A stretch of DNA of 43,469 nt from the NCBI GenBank assembly GCA_964387585.1, contig CAYLWW010000002.1:1-43469 (forward strand), in the 5' to 3' direction. Positions 1 through 8,517 of the stretch are shown one piece after another; the stretch's first letter is position 1, and each line of letters starts with the position of its first letter. This DNA is from CAYLWW01 sp964387585 (GTDB lineage: Bacteria; Pseudomonadota; Alphaproteobacteria; Rickettsiales; Midichloriaceae). Below the pieces are notes generated by a model that was given only the letters and a program-made list of their open reading frames with translations, made no database searches and was not told where the DNA came from. The position numbers and the translations under genes were made by a program.

Positions 1-976
1 CTATTCTATTTAGCATAGTTTCTTGATGAGCTAAAAATAATCCTGGATACAATTGATCTGCTTTGAGAAAAGATTTTTTATAGCTTTCAGCATCAAATTT
101 TCCTGATTCTAAAGATCTATCTAAAATCAAATTTACTTCTTGAGTGAACTCCTTAATATAACCGGTTATAGCTTTGATTTCTTGATTTATAGCCTTATCT
201 TTTAATGATTCATTAACCTTGGCATGCTTCATGTTGGCAGTAGCTTTTATCTTATCAGCAGTTATTTCTGAGGTGATAGAATTTTCTATAGCATTATGAA
301 GGATGTCTTGACGTTTTTGATTGTGAATAATATCGGTATTAGTAGTAACTTCAATAATGTTATTTAGTAATCCATTTATACTTAAGGAATTTCTTTGTTC
401 TGCTACAAAATTATCTATTACGTCTAAAGCTGCTAATTGATTAGCGGGTATATTTTTTATAATTTTTCCATAATTATCTAATATCTTCTCATCGTTAGAT
501 AAAAGTAAATTGCTAAAAGAATTGCTAAGTTTATTTGATAACTCTGTTGGTATCTCTTGTTCTATCAATTGTTTTTGTAATGCTAATTCTGACTCTAAGG
601 AAAATTTGAAATTGCTTAATTCTATTGCCTTCTTTTGACCAGCTTTTTTTATTAAGTCATCTATAGCATTAATCAAAGGGGTTATGTAATAACCTAATGT
701 TTCCTGTGTCTTATTTGCTAAACTATCTTTTTTATTAATAGTTGTATTTATAATGCTGCTTAATTTAGTGAGTTCTGAATTTATAGAATTTGAATTTTGT
801 TTTTCTATTGCATTCAATTGCTTTTGTATTTCAGAAAGGGAGAAGTTTGTGTCCAAATATTTCTTAGTCTTAGCATCATTTTGGGGTAATATAGCTTCTA
901 CTCCGCCTATGTCTAGGGCTAGTCCTCCGGAGATAGTTTGATTTATAAAATCAGTAATATTTTTTTTCCCTTTCAT
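1..976 (-). CDS. Partial large helical protein of unknown function (runs off left edge)
   Basis: An unbroken minus-strand frame runs from an ATG at 976 to the window edge, about 325 codons with no stop. The C-terminus lies outside the window. The product is hydrophilic and rich in Lys, Asn, Ser, Leu and Ile. It has long helix-forming stretches and no Cys-rich motif, signal peptide or membrane segment. It begins MKGKKNITDFINQTISGG, and a short GGLALDIGGVEAILPQ segment is the only apparently compact part. I recognise no family. The composition would suit a cytoplasmic scaffold or a secreted effector, but that is inference. There is no strong Shine-Dalgarno before the ATG, so the start could shift. 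The short plus-strand frame at 753-941 is a shadow of this gene. Confidence 0.7.
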   Translation of the reverse strand, partial: MKGKKNITDFINQTISGGLALDIGGVEAILPQNDAKTKKYLDTNFSLSEIQKQLNAIEKQNSNSINSELTKLSSIINTTINKKDSLANKTQETLGYYITPLINAIDDLIKKAGQKKAIELSNFKFSLESELALQKQLIEQEIPTELSNKLSNSFSNLLLSNDEKILDNYGKIIKNIPANQLAALDVIDNFVAEQRNSLSINGLLNNIIEVTTNTDIIHNQKRQDILHNAIENSITSEITADKIKATANMKHAKVNESLKDKAINQEIKAITGYIKEFTQEVNLILDRSLESGKFDAESYKKSFLKADQLYPGLFLAHQETMLNRI

Positions 977-1083
977 ATTATTTTAGGATTTTTATATGTT
1001 AATTAATGTTTATTTTTTACTTCCTATAATAAAAAAATTGTAGCCTAATATTTTCAAAGCACAATTAAAAAATTGTACTAACT

Positions 1084-2148
1084 TTAAGATTGCATTTGTT
1101 GATTGTTTTCTAGCATACTTATTAAGCTCTTGATATCTTCAGGTATTTCACACGCAAAACTTTGTTCAACACCGTAAATAGGATGAGTAAAGCTTAATTT
1201 TAAAGCATGAAGAGCTTGCCTAGGGAAATTTTTCACTACTTCTCTAGCTTTGTGTTCAAGCCATAAAAGGTTGAAATTATAGCTGTTCATATACTTTAAA
1301 TCACCTATTAATGGATGACGTTTAAAACTAAAATGCGCTCTTATTTGGTGCGTTCTTCCCGTTTCAAGCTTACATTCTAGGAGTGAAATCGCATTTTTTC
1401 CATCATTATTGCCAAAAGCTTTTAACATTTTGTAATGAGTTACTGCTTTTTTTCCACGATCATTATTACTTACGGTCATTTTAGTATGATCATTACGATC
1501 ACGTGCAATATTAGCTTCAATAGTTCCGATAATAGGGGAAATTCTACCATAAACTAATGCTAGATAAACTCTGCTAATTTGGCGTTCTGATAATTGTTTT
1601 GATAGCAGTAACCTAGTCTTTTCATCTTTTGCTACTATCATTATACCTGAAGTATTTTTATCTAATCTATGAACTATTCCTGGCCTTATTTGATCAGGAA
1701 ATTTAGAGAAAACCTCATTGTATTTTGCTAATAAAGCATTAATTAATGTATCTTCAGTTCCTTTTCCTGGATGAACCGTTAATCCTGCAGGCTTATTTAT
1801 TACTAGCAAATAATCATCTTCGTATATTATATCGAATTCAATATTTTTAGGGGTAATTTTACTTTCTGTTGCAATATTGTATATGGCTTTTAAATCAACT
1901 AAAACTATATGTTGTGTATTGAGTTTATAATCACAATCAGTAATCACATTTTTGTTAACTGATACAAAGCCAGATTTTATTAACTTACTTACTGCACTAC
2001 GAGAGTATATTCTTAAATTATTTATATTTTCATGATTAAGATGAGGCATATTTAGTTGCTCAGTTAAAAATTTGTCTATTCTGCTATTTTCTTGTTGTTG
2101 ATTCACTTTAAAATAGTATATTGAATTCTGATCTAAATTAATTGACAT
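1084..2148 (-). CDS. rluD: 23S rRNA pseudouridine synthase, RluD type
   Basis: Converts specific uridines of 23S rRNA (helix 69 in the E. coli RluD paradigm) to pseudouridine. At 354 residues it has the usual order: an N-terminal S4-type RNA-binding region (about 20-95), then the RluA-family catalytic domain. Visible motifs are NKPAGLTVHPG, GTEDTLINALL and GIVHRLDKNTSGIMIVAK, where the Asp of HRLD is the catalytic residue. The C-terminal TGRTHQIRAHF motif is also present. The VHPGKG form and the ALL segment favour RluD over RluC. It is divergent from the DUF6476-like gene with a 54-base gap, an arrangement I recall from other alphaproteobacteria. The family assignment is firm; the exact target uridines are inferred. 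Confidence 0.93.
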   Translation of the reverse strand: MSINLDQNSIYYFKVNQQQENSRIDKFLTEQLNMPHLNHENINNLRIYSRSAVSKLIKSGFVSVNKNVITDCDYKLNTQHIVLVDLKAIYNIATESKITPKNIEFDIIYEDDYLLVINKPAGLTVHPGKGTEDTLINALLAKYNEVFSKFPDQIRPGIVHRLDKNTSGIMIVAKDEKTRLLLSKQLSERQISRVYLALVYGRISPIIGTIEANIARDRNDHTKMTVSNNDRGKKAVTHYKMLKAFGNNDGKNAISLLECKLETGRTHQIRAHFSFKRHPLIGDLKYMNSYNFNLLWLEHKAREVVKNFPRQALHALKLSFTHPIYGVEQSFACEIPEDIKSLISMLENNQQMQS

Positions 2149-2202
2149 ATTTTTTATGTGTAAGTAATTTTACTACTATATATATTTGCTAGAAAACTAA
2201 TA

Positions 2203-2826
2203 ATGGCTTATCGAAGAGAAGAAAAAAAAATTCCGGTATTAAAGATTCTTTTTTATACTATTGTAATCACCTTGCTTAGTGGATTAATATTTACAATATA
2301 TGTAATATATAAACGCAATTATGCAATATTATTTAATAATATTAATACTGATTATGATAATATTGTAACTCATACAGTTAAAAATAATAATAACACTAAA
2401 TGCTTAACTTATAACTTACCTATTGATATACAAGGGAAAGTGAAGCAATTTATAGCATCGGGAGAGCAATTATTGATTATCACTGAATCCAGTGACAAAA
2501 CAAAAGATAATGTTTTTATTGTAGATTATTGTTATGGAAAAATATTAGGTAATATTACCATTAATAACAAAGCTAATAATCATATAGTAAGCAATGAAGA
2601 AAAAATCACAATAACTAATGATAATCCTGATCATGATGTAAAAGAAAGTAAAAATAATAAGGAAAACATAAAATTACCTGTATCTCAGCCAAATTTAAAA
2701 AATAATAAAACGAATAAATATAATAAAATTAATAGCGATCAAAGCGTTAATAATTATAGTCAAAATTATGAAGGTAATATAACTAAAGATGATGAAAAGT
2801 TAGAAAATGGAAATACAATTTATTAA
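2203..2826 (+). CDS. DUF6476-like single-pass membrane protein
   Basis: A 207-residue protein with a basic N-terminus and one membrane helix at about residues 12-36. A short extracytoplasmic domain follows (about 60-125), containing LPIDIQGKVKQFIASGEQLL and VFIVDYCYGKILGNI. This resembles the DUF6476 pattern in alphaproteobacteria: a Leu-Pro start, a run of beta strands, then a V-D-x-x-x-G-K-x-L-G segment. Its position next to rluD supports the match. The remaining ~80 residues are a low-complexity Asn/Lys/Asp tail. That tail is longer than I would expect for the family and is probably AT-driven expansion. The function of the family is unknown. It heads a plus-strand run ending with bolA. Confidence 0.6.
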   Translation: MAYRREEKKIPVLKILFYTIVITLLSGLIFTIYVIYKRNYAILFNNINTDYDNIVTHTVKNNNNTKCLTYNLPIDIQGKVKQFIASGEQLLIITESSDKTKDNVFIVDYCYGKILGNITINNKANNHIVSNEEKITITNDNPDHDVKESKNNKENIKLPVSQPNLKNNKTNKYNKINSDQSVNNYSQNYEGNITKDDEKLENGNTIY

Positions 2827-2852
2827 AACAACAAAGCTTGTTAAACTAAGTT

Positions 2853-2872
2853 GATAATAATTAGCTATTATC
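2853..2872 (+). terminator. Weak hairpin after DUF6476-like gene
   Basis: A perfect 7-bp stem (GATAATA / TATTATC) with a 6-base loop lies 26 bases after the stop codon and is followed by CTTTAAATT. It is short and very AT-rich, so it may only be a weak attenuator between this gene and the complex I subunit gene. Confidence 0.25.
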
Positions 2873-2891
2873 TTTAAATTAAAACAAAGTT

Positions 2892-3185
2892 ATGAATAAA
2901 AAAGCCATAATATACAATGTTGGCAAATCCGCCACTCAATCCGGTTATTTTAATTCGGATTGTTGGATGCTAGAATTTGTTCCTGAAGCTTCCAGATATA
3001 TCTATCCTATAATGGGGTGGACAGGTAATTCTGATACCTCTGCTATGCAGATTAAATTAAAATTTACTTCCAAAGAAGAAGCAATGAAATATGCTGATAA
3101 TAATAAAATAAATTATTTTGTGTATGAAGCAGTAGCTCCGGATAAGACAAAAGCTGTTAAACCGTATTTGAATAATTTTAAATAA
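2892..3185 (+). CDS. NADH dehydrogenase accessory subunit, NDUFS4 type (ETC complex I subunit)
   Basis: A 97-residue protein matching the 'ETC complex I subunit conserved region' family. In mitochondria this family is NDUFS4 (18 kDa subunit), which helps hold the NADH-oxidising arm on respiratory complex I. Seen directly: an N-terminal AIIYNVGKSATQSG segment, WMLEFVPE, and the hallmark MGWTGNSDTSAMQIKLKF followed by F.SKEEAMKYA. The length is typical for bacterial members, which lack the mitochondrial presequence. It acts on the cytoplasmic face of the inner membrane. The nuo genes are not in this window. It is restricted to alphaproteobacteria and mitochondria, so it is one of the better lineage markers here. 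Confidence 0.88.
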   Translation: MNKKAIIYNVGKSATQSGYFNSDCWMLEFVPEASRYIYPIMGWTGNSDTSAMQIKLKFTSKEEAMKYADNNKINYFVYEAVAPDKTKAVKPYLNNFK

Positions 3186-3252
3186 ATTATTTTACTTTGT
3201 TATATTAATCTTATATTAAGCCTAGTAAGCAATTAATTAAAGGTAACTTTTT

Positions 3253-3816
3253 ATGAAAATAGATGCAAATAGTATTAGAGTTGGTAATATACTAGAGTAC
3301 GAAAAGAAATTATGTCTTGTATTAAAAACCATGCATACTCAACCTGGTAAAGGGGGAGCCTATATGCAAGTTGAAATGAAAGATATTAGGACTGGAACTA
3401 AGTTAAATATTCGCTTTCGTAGTAGTGAAAGTGTAGAAAAAGCTCATTTAGAACAAGCTAAATTCCAATTTCTTTATGCTGAAAATGATGAATTAACCTT
3501 GATGAATAATGAAACTTATGAACAAATCACTGTTAATAAAAGCTTAGTAGGCGAGCAATTACCTTTTTTTAAAGATGGTATTATAGTTACAGTTGAAAGC
3601 TATAATGATGAGGTTATATCTATTATTTTACCCGAAACAATAGAAGAAGTTGTTATGGAAAGTGAAGCTGTAGTGAAAGGTCAAACTGCTGCATCTTCTT
3701 ATAAGCCGGCCTTATTAGAAAATGGAGTGCGAATTATGGTTCCTCCATTCATTGAAGTTGGCGACAAAATAGTGGTAAGAGTTGCTACTCAAGAATATCT
3801 TGAACGAGCGAAATAA
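3253..3816 (+). CDS. efp: Translation elongation factor P
   Basis: EF-P binds between the P and E sites of the ribosome and relieves stalling at consecutive prolines. The 187-residue length is standard. The domain order is a KOW-like N-terminal domain (1-62) and two OB-fold domains. The tip loop reads TQPGKGGAY, with Lys33 at the position that is beta-lysylated in E. coli. The EpmA/EpmB modification enzymes are not visible in the window, so the modification state is unknown. The C-terminal EVGDKIVVRVATQEYLERAK is typical. An AAAGG Shine-Dalgarno lies about 10 bases before the ATG. bolA follows after a 59-base gap. Confidence 0.96.
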   Translation: MKIDANSIRVGNILEYEKKLCLVLKTMHTQPGKGGAYMQVEMKDIRTGTKLNIRFRSSESVEKAHLEQAKFQFLYAENDELTLMNNETYEQITVNKSLVGEQLPFFKDGIIVTVESYNDEVISIILPETIEEVVMESEAVVKGQTAASSYKPALLENGVRIMVPPFIEVGDKIVVRVATQEYLERAK

Positions 3817-3875
3817 GTTGCCTTATACTATTAAAAAACTATACTGAATAAAAAATAAATTTCGATTTATAGTTA

Positions 3876-4106
3876 ATGGCCATAGAGATAACTTTATTAG
3901 AAAAAATTCTTAAGGAAAAATTTAAGGATGATGAGATAATTATAAATGATATAGCTGGAGATAGCGATCATTATGAGGTGATTATTAAATCAACAAAGTT
4001 TAACGGTTTAACTTTATTGCATCAGCATCGTATGGTATATGATGCGTTAAGCGAGTATATAGGTGGCCAACTTCATGCTTTAAAGCTTAAAACAATCGCC
4101 AAGTAA
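3876..4106 (+). CDS. bolA: BolA family protein (BolA/IbaG type)
   Basis: A 76-residue BolA-fold protein. Family members pair with monothiol glutaredoxins to handle [2Fe-2S] clusters and iron signalling. The diagnostic C-terminal half is present: HYEVIIKSTKF, then HQHRMVYDALSEYIGGQLHALKLKT. The second His of HQHR is the conserved cluster-binding position. In many alphaproteobacteria the glutaredoxin gene follows directly; here it does not, and a 334-base gene-free gap comes instead. The short form lacks the longer N-terminus of E. coli BolA and is closer to IbaG/YrbA. Confidence 0.88.
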   Translation: MAIEITLLEKILKEKFKDDEIIINDIAGDSDHYEVIIKSTKFNGLTLLHQHRMVYDALSEYIGGQLHALKLKTIAK

Positions 4107-4440
4107 ATGTAAGGTATATGGTAATTTGGTTAACCGTTCACTATAGTTGAGGGATTTGGAGTTTTGCAGTAGCCGTAAACTATCTTGGCTTCATACCTTA
4201 TAGAATTTGGATAAGGTTTCGCTACATTTGTAAAAGTTTTTTCTAGGAATAAGCTCAGCCTGTTGGTTAGGCATTTTCATTTTCTAGCCATCATACTTAT
4301 GACTAATTCTTTAGCTAGGTTGGTGGTGGTAGATTTTTTTCTTTTTATAGCCTTTCATAATTAACTCTGCAAGGACGAAAATATTTCAAATATTTCGTTT
4401 ATGATCATTTTGATAAATTGTAGTGCATCAGCTATCCAAC
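4107..4440. other. 334-base gene-free gap with weak inverted repeat and decayed coding traces
   Basis: No convincing gene. An imperfect inverted pair lies at about 4110-4119 and 4192-4201 (AAGGTATATG / CATACCTTAT). On the minus strand, short open stretches overlap in two frames. One, of about 45 codons, ends near 4138; another encodes MKMPNQQAELIPRKNFYK and stops after 29 codons. I recognise neither. The simplest reading is decayed coding sequence or a worn repeat between bolA and the convergent pentapeptide gene. No tRNA cloverleaf or T-loop consensus was seen. Confidence 0.4.
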
Positions 4441-5778
4441 TTAGTTGATTAAATTTTTCAAATCATTATCAGATAAGTTAGTAATATTATTTATATTACT
4501 ATTGATTATTTTAGTATTATTTAGTATAGCATTTTTAAAGTTAGAGTTGCTCAAATTGCTATCCTTAATGAGCACGCCACTTAAGTTAGCAGAGCTAAGG
4601 TCTGTTCCAGAAAAGAACACTCTTTCAACAATTGCGCTACTTAAGTCAGAATTTGTTAACTTAGCATCTTTTAATATAGAAGAGCTTAGATTGCTGCTAA
4701 CCAATTTAGCGTAGCTAAAATTGGCCTCTGTCATTACACATAATGTTAAGTTACAATTACTTAAATCACTATTTTTAAAGCTAGCGTCTGATAATATGCT
4801 ATTTTGGAGTTGAGTATTTAAAAGTACGCTATTATTGAAATTAGCAGTTTCTGCATAGCTATTTATTAAGTTACCATTAGTAATGCTTGCATTTTCAAAT
4901 ATAGTACCAAATAGTACAGATTGAGTTAATTGTATATCTTTGATTTTTGCACTACTAAGATTAGCACCTGATAAGTTAGCTCCATACCAGTTAGCTTTAT
5001 TGATTATAACCTCGTTTTGTTTACTTTCTTTAAAATTGGTACCTATTGCAGTACTATCATTGAATGTCGATTTTGATAAATTTGCTTCAATGAAATAAGC
5101 CTGTGTTAATATTGAATTTGAAAAATCAGAGTTAGTAAGATAAGCTTTATAAGCTATAACATTACTTAAATTTGCTTTAATAAAATTTACATGTTCTCCA
5201 TATACTCTAGAAAAATTAGCTCCTTCTAAATTAGCACGATTAAAATTAACTGCTGATATACTTGCTCCGGTAAAATCAGAGCCTGTACCTAGTGCCCCAG
5301 TCAAATTAGCGTGCTCTAGATATGAGTTTTTAAATGAAGTGTTGGAAATATTAGCGCCTATCATTTGAGTATGCATTAGATTGGCTCCAGATAAGTCTAA
5401 TCCAGATAAGTCTAACCCAGATAAGTTATAGTTTAGATCTAAGGGTAAGTTTATAATTTTCTTTTCAGAATGACATTTTTTGATATAATTCTCCACTTGG
5501 GTTCTTGTTAATTTCGATGGCTCTGCATTAGAAAAAGCAGAATTTTCATTATTTTTATCTTCTGCATAGCTATTATTCTCTACGCTTATAGCGATATCAT
5601 TTAACTTATCCAAAAAATCTTGAGTTACAGCATCTTCTTCTGTTGAAGAATTTGCTACCTTAGTAATAATGGTATTTGTAGTACTATTACTGCTTACTAC
5701 TTCTTCTGCTAGAGTTTTTTCTATAAAACTTGAAGATAGAGTTAGTATAGATATCAATATTATCAGCAATAAGTTCAT
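4441..5778 (-). CDS. Exported pentapeptide-repeat protein
   Basis: A 445-residue protein with a clear N-terminal signal sequence (MNLLLIILISILTLSSSFIE, predicted cleavage after ALA near residue 25). A polar linker follows to about residue 90. After that comes a long array of pentapeptide repeats of the A(D/N)LXX type, from about 105 to the C-terminus (LSGLDLSGLDLSGANL, ANLEGANFS, SNLSSSIL and similar). Such arrays fold as right-handed quadrilateral beta-helices. The signal peptide places it outside the cytoplasm, unlike the gyrase-protecting Qnr type. It lies directly downstream of virB8 on the same strand with a 54-base gap, so co-expression is possible. A role at the host interface is inference. 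Many repeats carry Ser or Asn where Ala is usual. Confidence 0.88.
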   Translation of the reverse strand: MNLLLIILISILTLSSSFIEKTLAEEVVSSNSTTNTIITKVANSSTEEDAVTQDFLDKLNDIAISVENNSYAEDKNNENSAFSNAEPSKLTRTQVENYIKKCHSEKKIINLPLDLNYNLSGLDLSGLDLSGANLMHTQMIGANISNTSFKNSYLEHANLTGALGTGSDFTGASISAVNFNRANLEGANFSRVYGEHVNFIKANLSNVIAYKAYLTNSDFSNSILTQAYFIEANLSKSTFNDSTAIGTNFKESKQNEVIINKANWYGANLSGANLSSAKIKDIQLTQSVLFGTIFENASITNGNLINSYAETANFNNSVLLNTQLQNSILSDASFKNSDLSNCNLTLCVMTEANFSYAKLVSSNLSSSILKDAKLTNSDLSSAIVERVFFSGTDLSSANLSGVLIKDSNLSNSNFKNAILNNTKIINSNINNITNLSDNDLKNLIN

Positions 5779-5802
5779 AAAAATATTTTTTTAATACTTA
5801 AG

Positions 5803-5829
5803 AAGTTAATAAAACGGTTTTATTAACTT
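5803..5829. repeat. Near-perfect palindrome between virB8 and the pentapeptide gene
   Basis: Two 13-base arms (AAGTTAATAAAAC and its exact complement) are separated by one base. The palindrome sits 3 bases past the virB8 stop codon and 25 bases before the pentapeptide ATG on the minus strand. No clear T-tract follows on the minus strand, whereas TTTTCTT follows on the plus strand. It could be an operator for the pentapeptide gene, a weak terminator for virB8, or both. Confidence 0.55.
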
Positions 5830-5832
5830 TTC

Positions 5833-6531
5833 TTATCCAGAGTTTTCATCTTCTATTCTGTATAAAGTTACTATAAAACCTAAAGGATTTACTAATCTTT
5901 CCTCATCATTCATTTCTATATTTTGAAAAGCAAATTCCATAAACACTATTTTGTCCATTTTAGCTGAATTAGCACCACTTACCTCAATAGTAAGGCGTAT
6001 TTGCGCGGAATTATCAGAAGGAAAAATTATAGATTTCCAATAAACTGATCTAGTAGAATTTTGGCCATATAAACTATAAGGACTATTAGGATTATTTGCA
6101 GAGAATTTAGGTCTATAGTCGTTGTAGTAAACGTCAGAAGAAGAAAGTACTCTTACCACTAAAGAATAATCATTCTGGAAAGTTGAATACAAATATCCTT
6201 CTCTAGCCCTAATATATTTCATAACGAAATATCTTTTAATTGCTTGATTCGCAGAGTAATCTTTTATTGTAATGGGATCTACTACTGTAGGCACTCCGGT
6301 TTTAGGTTCAATTTCTATCACGAAAGGCTCTATAGACTTAGTATTTTTTATATATCTGATTACCAACACTGAAAGCATAATAACTACTATCGAGAGTATG
6401 GTTAATAATATAAAGAAATTTCTTTGTATTATAGCTTTTTGATAAGCATCCTGATACCAAGTTTTAAGTAACTTGATGTCCGCTTCTTGTTTTTTATCAT
6501 TTTTCTTTCGGAAAAAATTGCTTAGATTCAT
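5833..6531 (-). CDS. virB8: Type IV secretion system protein VirB8 (RvhB8-like)
   Basis: VirB8 is a bitopic inner-membrane protein of the type IV secretion assembly platform and contacts VirB9, VirB10 and VirB4. At 232 residues the length is normal. It has a cytoplasmic N-terminus with a LKTWYQDAYQKAIIQRN segment, one membrane helix at about 40-62, and a periplasmic NTF2-like domain (about 70-230). Family features seen are EPFVIEIEPKTGVPTVVDP, YFVMKYIRAREGY and the terminal NPLGFIVTLYRIEDE. No other vir gene is adjacent, so this is a stand-alone copy in this window. Rickettsiales commonly carry more than one VirB8, and this could be either the main or a second copy. Confidence 0.9.
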   Translation of the reverse strand: MNLSNFFRKKNDKKQEADIKLLKTWYQDAYQKAIIQRNFFILLTILSIVVIMLSVLVIRYIKNTKSIEPFVIEIEPKTGVPTVVDPITIKDYSANQAIKRYFVMKYIRAREGYLYSTFQNDYSLVVRVLSSSDVYYNDYRPKFSANNPNSPYSLYGQNSTRSVYWKSIIFPSDNSAQIRLTIEVSGANSAKMDKIVFMEFAFQNIEMNDEERLVNPLGFIVTLYRIEDENSG

Positions 6532-6802
6532 GTCAAAAGATTATTTAGTGGTGTATTTATATAAATAAATTAATAAACTGGATTTAAACATCAAGTAGAA
6601 GAATAGCAGTTAAAATTTTTTTAAAATACTTTGTTTTGTATTTTATATTTTTTAACTAAAAATTTATTTTTTATAATTAGTATATTATCTTATTATTAGC
6701 ATAATTATAATAAATTTTTTATAAGCACGCTATAGTAGATCTATTTAAAGTTAAATCAATACTAATATCAAGTAGCTTATTTATTAAAAAGTAAAATTAC
6801 TT
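6532..6802. other. 271-base divergent promoter region, no gene seen
   Basis: Very AT-rich DNA between virB8 (minus) and miaA (plus). It must contain promoters for both directions, but poly-A/T runs make individual -10 boxes indistinguishable by eye. No RNA gene or notable repeat is seen. Confidence 0.4.
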
Positions 6803-7747
6803 ATGCTTTTAACTCCTGAATTAAAGACTTTTTTAAAAGATAAAATAATTATAATATGCGGACCAACTGCTAGTGGTAAATCGAGTTTTGCTCTTAAGTT
6901 AGGAGATTTTTTAAATGGGAGAATAATTAATGCAGACTCTATGCAAATTTATAAAGAAATCCCTATACTTACTTCACAACCTTCAGATATCGATAAACAA
7001 TATATTCCTCATAATTTATATGGTTTTATAAGTCTTTTGGATAATTGTACAGTGAAATCTGGCAAAAGATTCTCTTTAGGTAATTGGATTGAACTTTGCT
7101 TAAAGGAAATAGAAAATTGCTTTCATTTACACAGCGTTCCTATAATTGTCGGTGGAACTGGAATGTATCTAAACGCCTTAGTTAACGGATTATCTATTAT
7201 ACCTAATGTAAACATTTATGTTGAAGAATATCTAAAACATTATGCAGACAATGATAGTTTAGCGCTTTATAAAATGCTAGAAAATTACGATATAAATAGC
7301 GCTAAAACTATTAAACCTAATGATAAGCAACGTATAGTTAGGGCGTTATCAGTATTTCTTACTCACGGAACCACAATTTCAACATTTAAACAAAAACAAA
7401 CTCAGTTATTTTACCCAAAAAGTAAGTTTTATATAATTTATATAAAGCCAGAACGTACTACTTTATATCAAAATATTAATAATAGATTTGAACTTATGTT
7501 AAAGAACGGCGCAATAGAAGAAGTAAAATACTTGCTTGATAAAACAGAAAGAATTGATTTATCTACATGGCCTAAAGCAATAGGATTGAAAGAGATTGAA
7601 GATTACCTGTTAGGTAGATCATCTATTGAAAATGCTACTACTAGTGCACAGCAATTTACTAGGAATTATGCTAAAAGGCAACTTACTTGGTTTAATAAGT
7701 TTAGTAATGACTACAATTTAGTGATTACTGATTCCAGTCACTTCTAA
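6803..7747 (+). CDS. miaA: tRNA dimethylallyltransferase
   Basis: Transfers the dimethylallyl group from DMAPP to N6 of A37 in tRNAs reading UNN codons, supporting frame maintenance. The 314 residues match the family. Motifs are the P-loop GPTASGKSSFAL (about 20-31), INADSMQIYKEIPILTSQPS, where the Asp-Ser-x-Gln-x-Tyr block binds substrate, VGGTGMYLNAL, and a C-terminal TRNYAKRQLTWFN. Between them lies the tRNA-gripping insertion. It is convergent with tmk, the two stops being 9 bases apart. DMAPP must come from a pathway not visible here or from the host. Confidence 0.95.
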   Translation: MLLTPELKTFLKDKIIIICGPTASGKSSFALKLGDFLNGRIINADSMQIYKEIPILTSQPSDIDKQYIPHNLYGFISLLDNCTVKSGKRFSLGNWIELCLKEIENCFHLHSVPIIVGGTGMYLNALVNGLSIIPNVNIYVEEYLKHYADNDSLALYKMLENYDINSAKTIKPNDKQRIVRALSVFLTHGTTISTFKQKQTQLFYPKSKFYIIYIKPERTTLYQNINNRFELMLKNGAIEEVKYLLDKTERIDLSTWPKAIGLKEIEDYLLGRSSIENATTSAQQFTRNYAKRQLTWFNKFSNDYNLVITDSSHF

Positions 7748-7756
7748 GTGTTATGG

Positions 7757-8371
7757 CTATACTTTTTGCATTTTTCCATTTACTATTTCCCATATTTCTT
7801 GTGCTACTTTAGTAACGCTATTATTAGAATCTATTACTATGATTCTTTCGGGGTATAATTTAGCTATTTCAAGAAAACCTAACTTTATCTTATTGTGAAA
7901 ATCTATATTTTTTTCATCATAAAAATTGTTATTTGATCTGTTCTCTTTTTTTAATCTGCTTTCTACAACTGGCAAGTCTGCATTTAGTAATAAAGTAATG
8001 TCTGGTTGAAAATTATCGCTTATTAAGCTGGTTAATTCTTGAATAAAGTTAATATCTATTCCTTTTGCATATCCTTGGTACGCTAAAGAAGAATCTGCAA
8101 ATCGGTCACTTATTACTACTTTCCCTAAAGATAACTCTTTTTTGATTTGAGCTATATGATCTCTTCTAGCAGCGCTTAATAATAATAGCTCGGTTAAGGG
8201 ATCACGTATTTCTTTAGCTAAAAGTATTTGTCTTATTTGTTCGGCTAATTCAGTGCCACCCGGCTCTTTTGTTAAAAATACCTCTTTACCTAAGCTAGTT
8301 ATATGATCGCGTAAGATTGCTGCCTGAGTTGATTTGCCACTTGCTTCACAGCCTTCGAAACTTATAAACAT
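7757..8371 (-). CDS. tmk: Thymidylate kinase
   Basis: Phosphorylates dTMP to dTDP in the dTTP pathway. At 204 residues it has the P-loop FEGCEASGKSTQ (5-16). Cys replaces the usual second Gly of the FEGGEGSGKST form, a mild substitution. Other motifs are LTKEPGGTELAEQIR, the DR(F/Y) block in VVISDRFADSSLAYQG, and an Arg-containing lid near SRLKKENRSN. The start at MFISFEG is natural because the first beta strand begins immediately. Its 3' end converges with miaA. Confidence 0.95.
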   Translation of the reverse strand: MFISFEGCEASGKSTQAAILRDHITSLGKEVFLTKEPGGTELAEQIRQILLAKEIRDPLTELLLLSAARRDHIAQIKKELSLGKVVISDRFADSSLAYQGYAKGIDINFIQELTSLISDNFQPDITLLLNADLPVVESRLKKENRSNNNFYDEKNIDFHNKIKLGFLEIAKLYPERIIVIDSNNSVTKVAQEIWEIVNGKMQKV

Positions 8372-8517
8372 TTGAGTACTTTTTTGAATTAAATATAAGT
8401 TATAGTTCTGATAAATAAAGATTTGTTTTGTGACTCGTTTCTTTCATGTATTGACTTGTACTCCGTGCTTCTGACAATTCTTTATTTTTGAGCAGTATAT
8501 AACCAATTTTGAAAAAT

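Noticed and set aside
4107..4440. tRNA or tmRNA gene after bolA
   Set aside because: Some runs looked tRNA-like, but no T-loop consensus, anticodon stem or acceptor stem pairing could be built.
4445..4714. Plus-strand hydrophobic frame of 89 codons
   Set aside because: It is the antisense of the pentapeptide repeats, whose regular codons leave the opposite frame open and Leu/Ile-rich.
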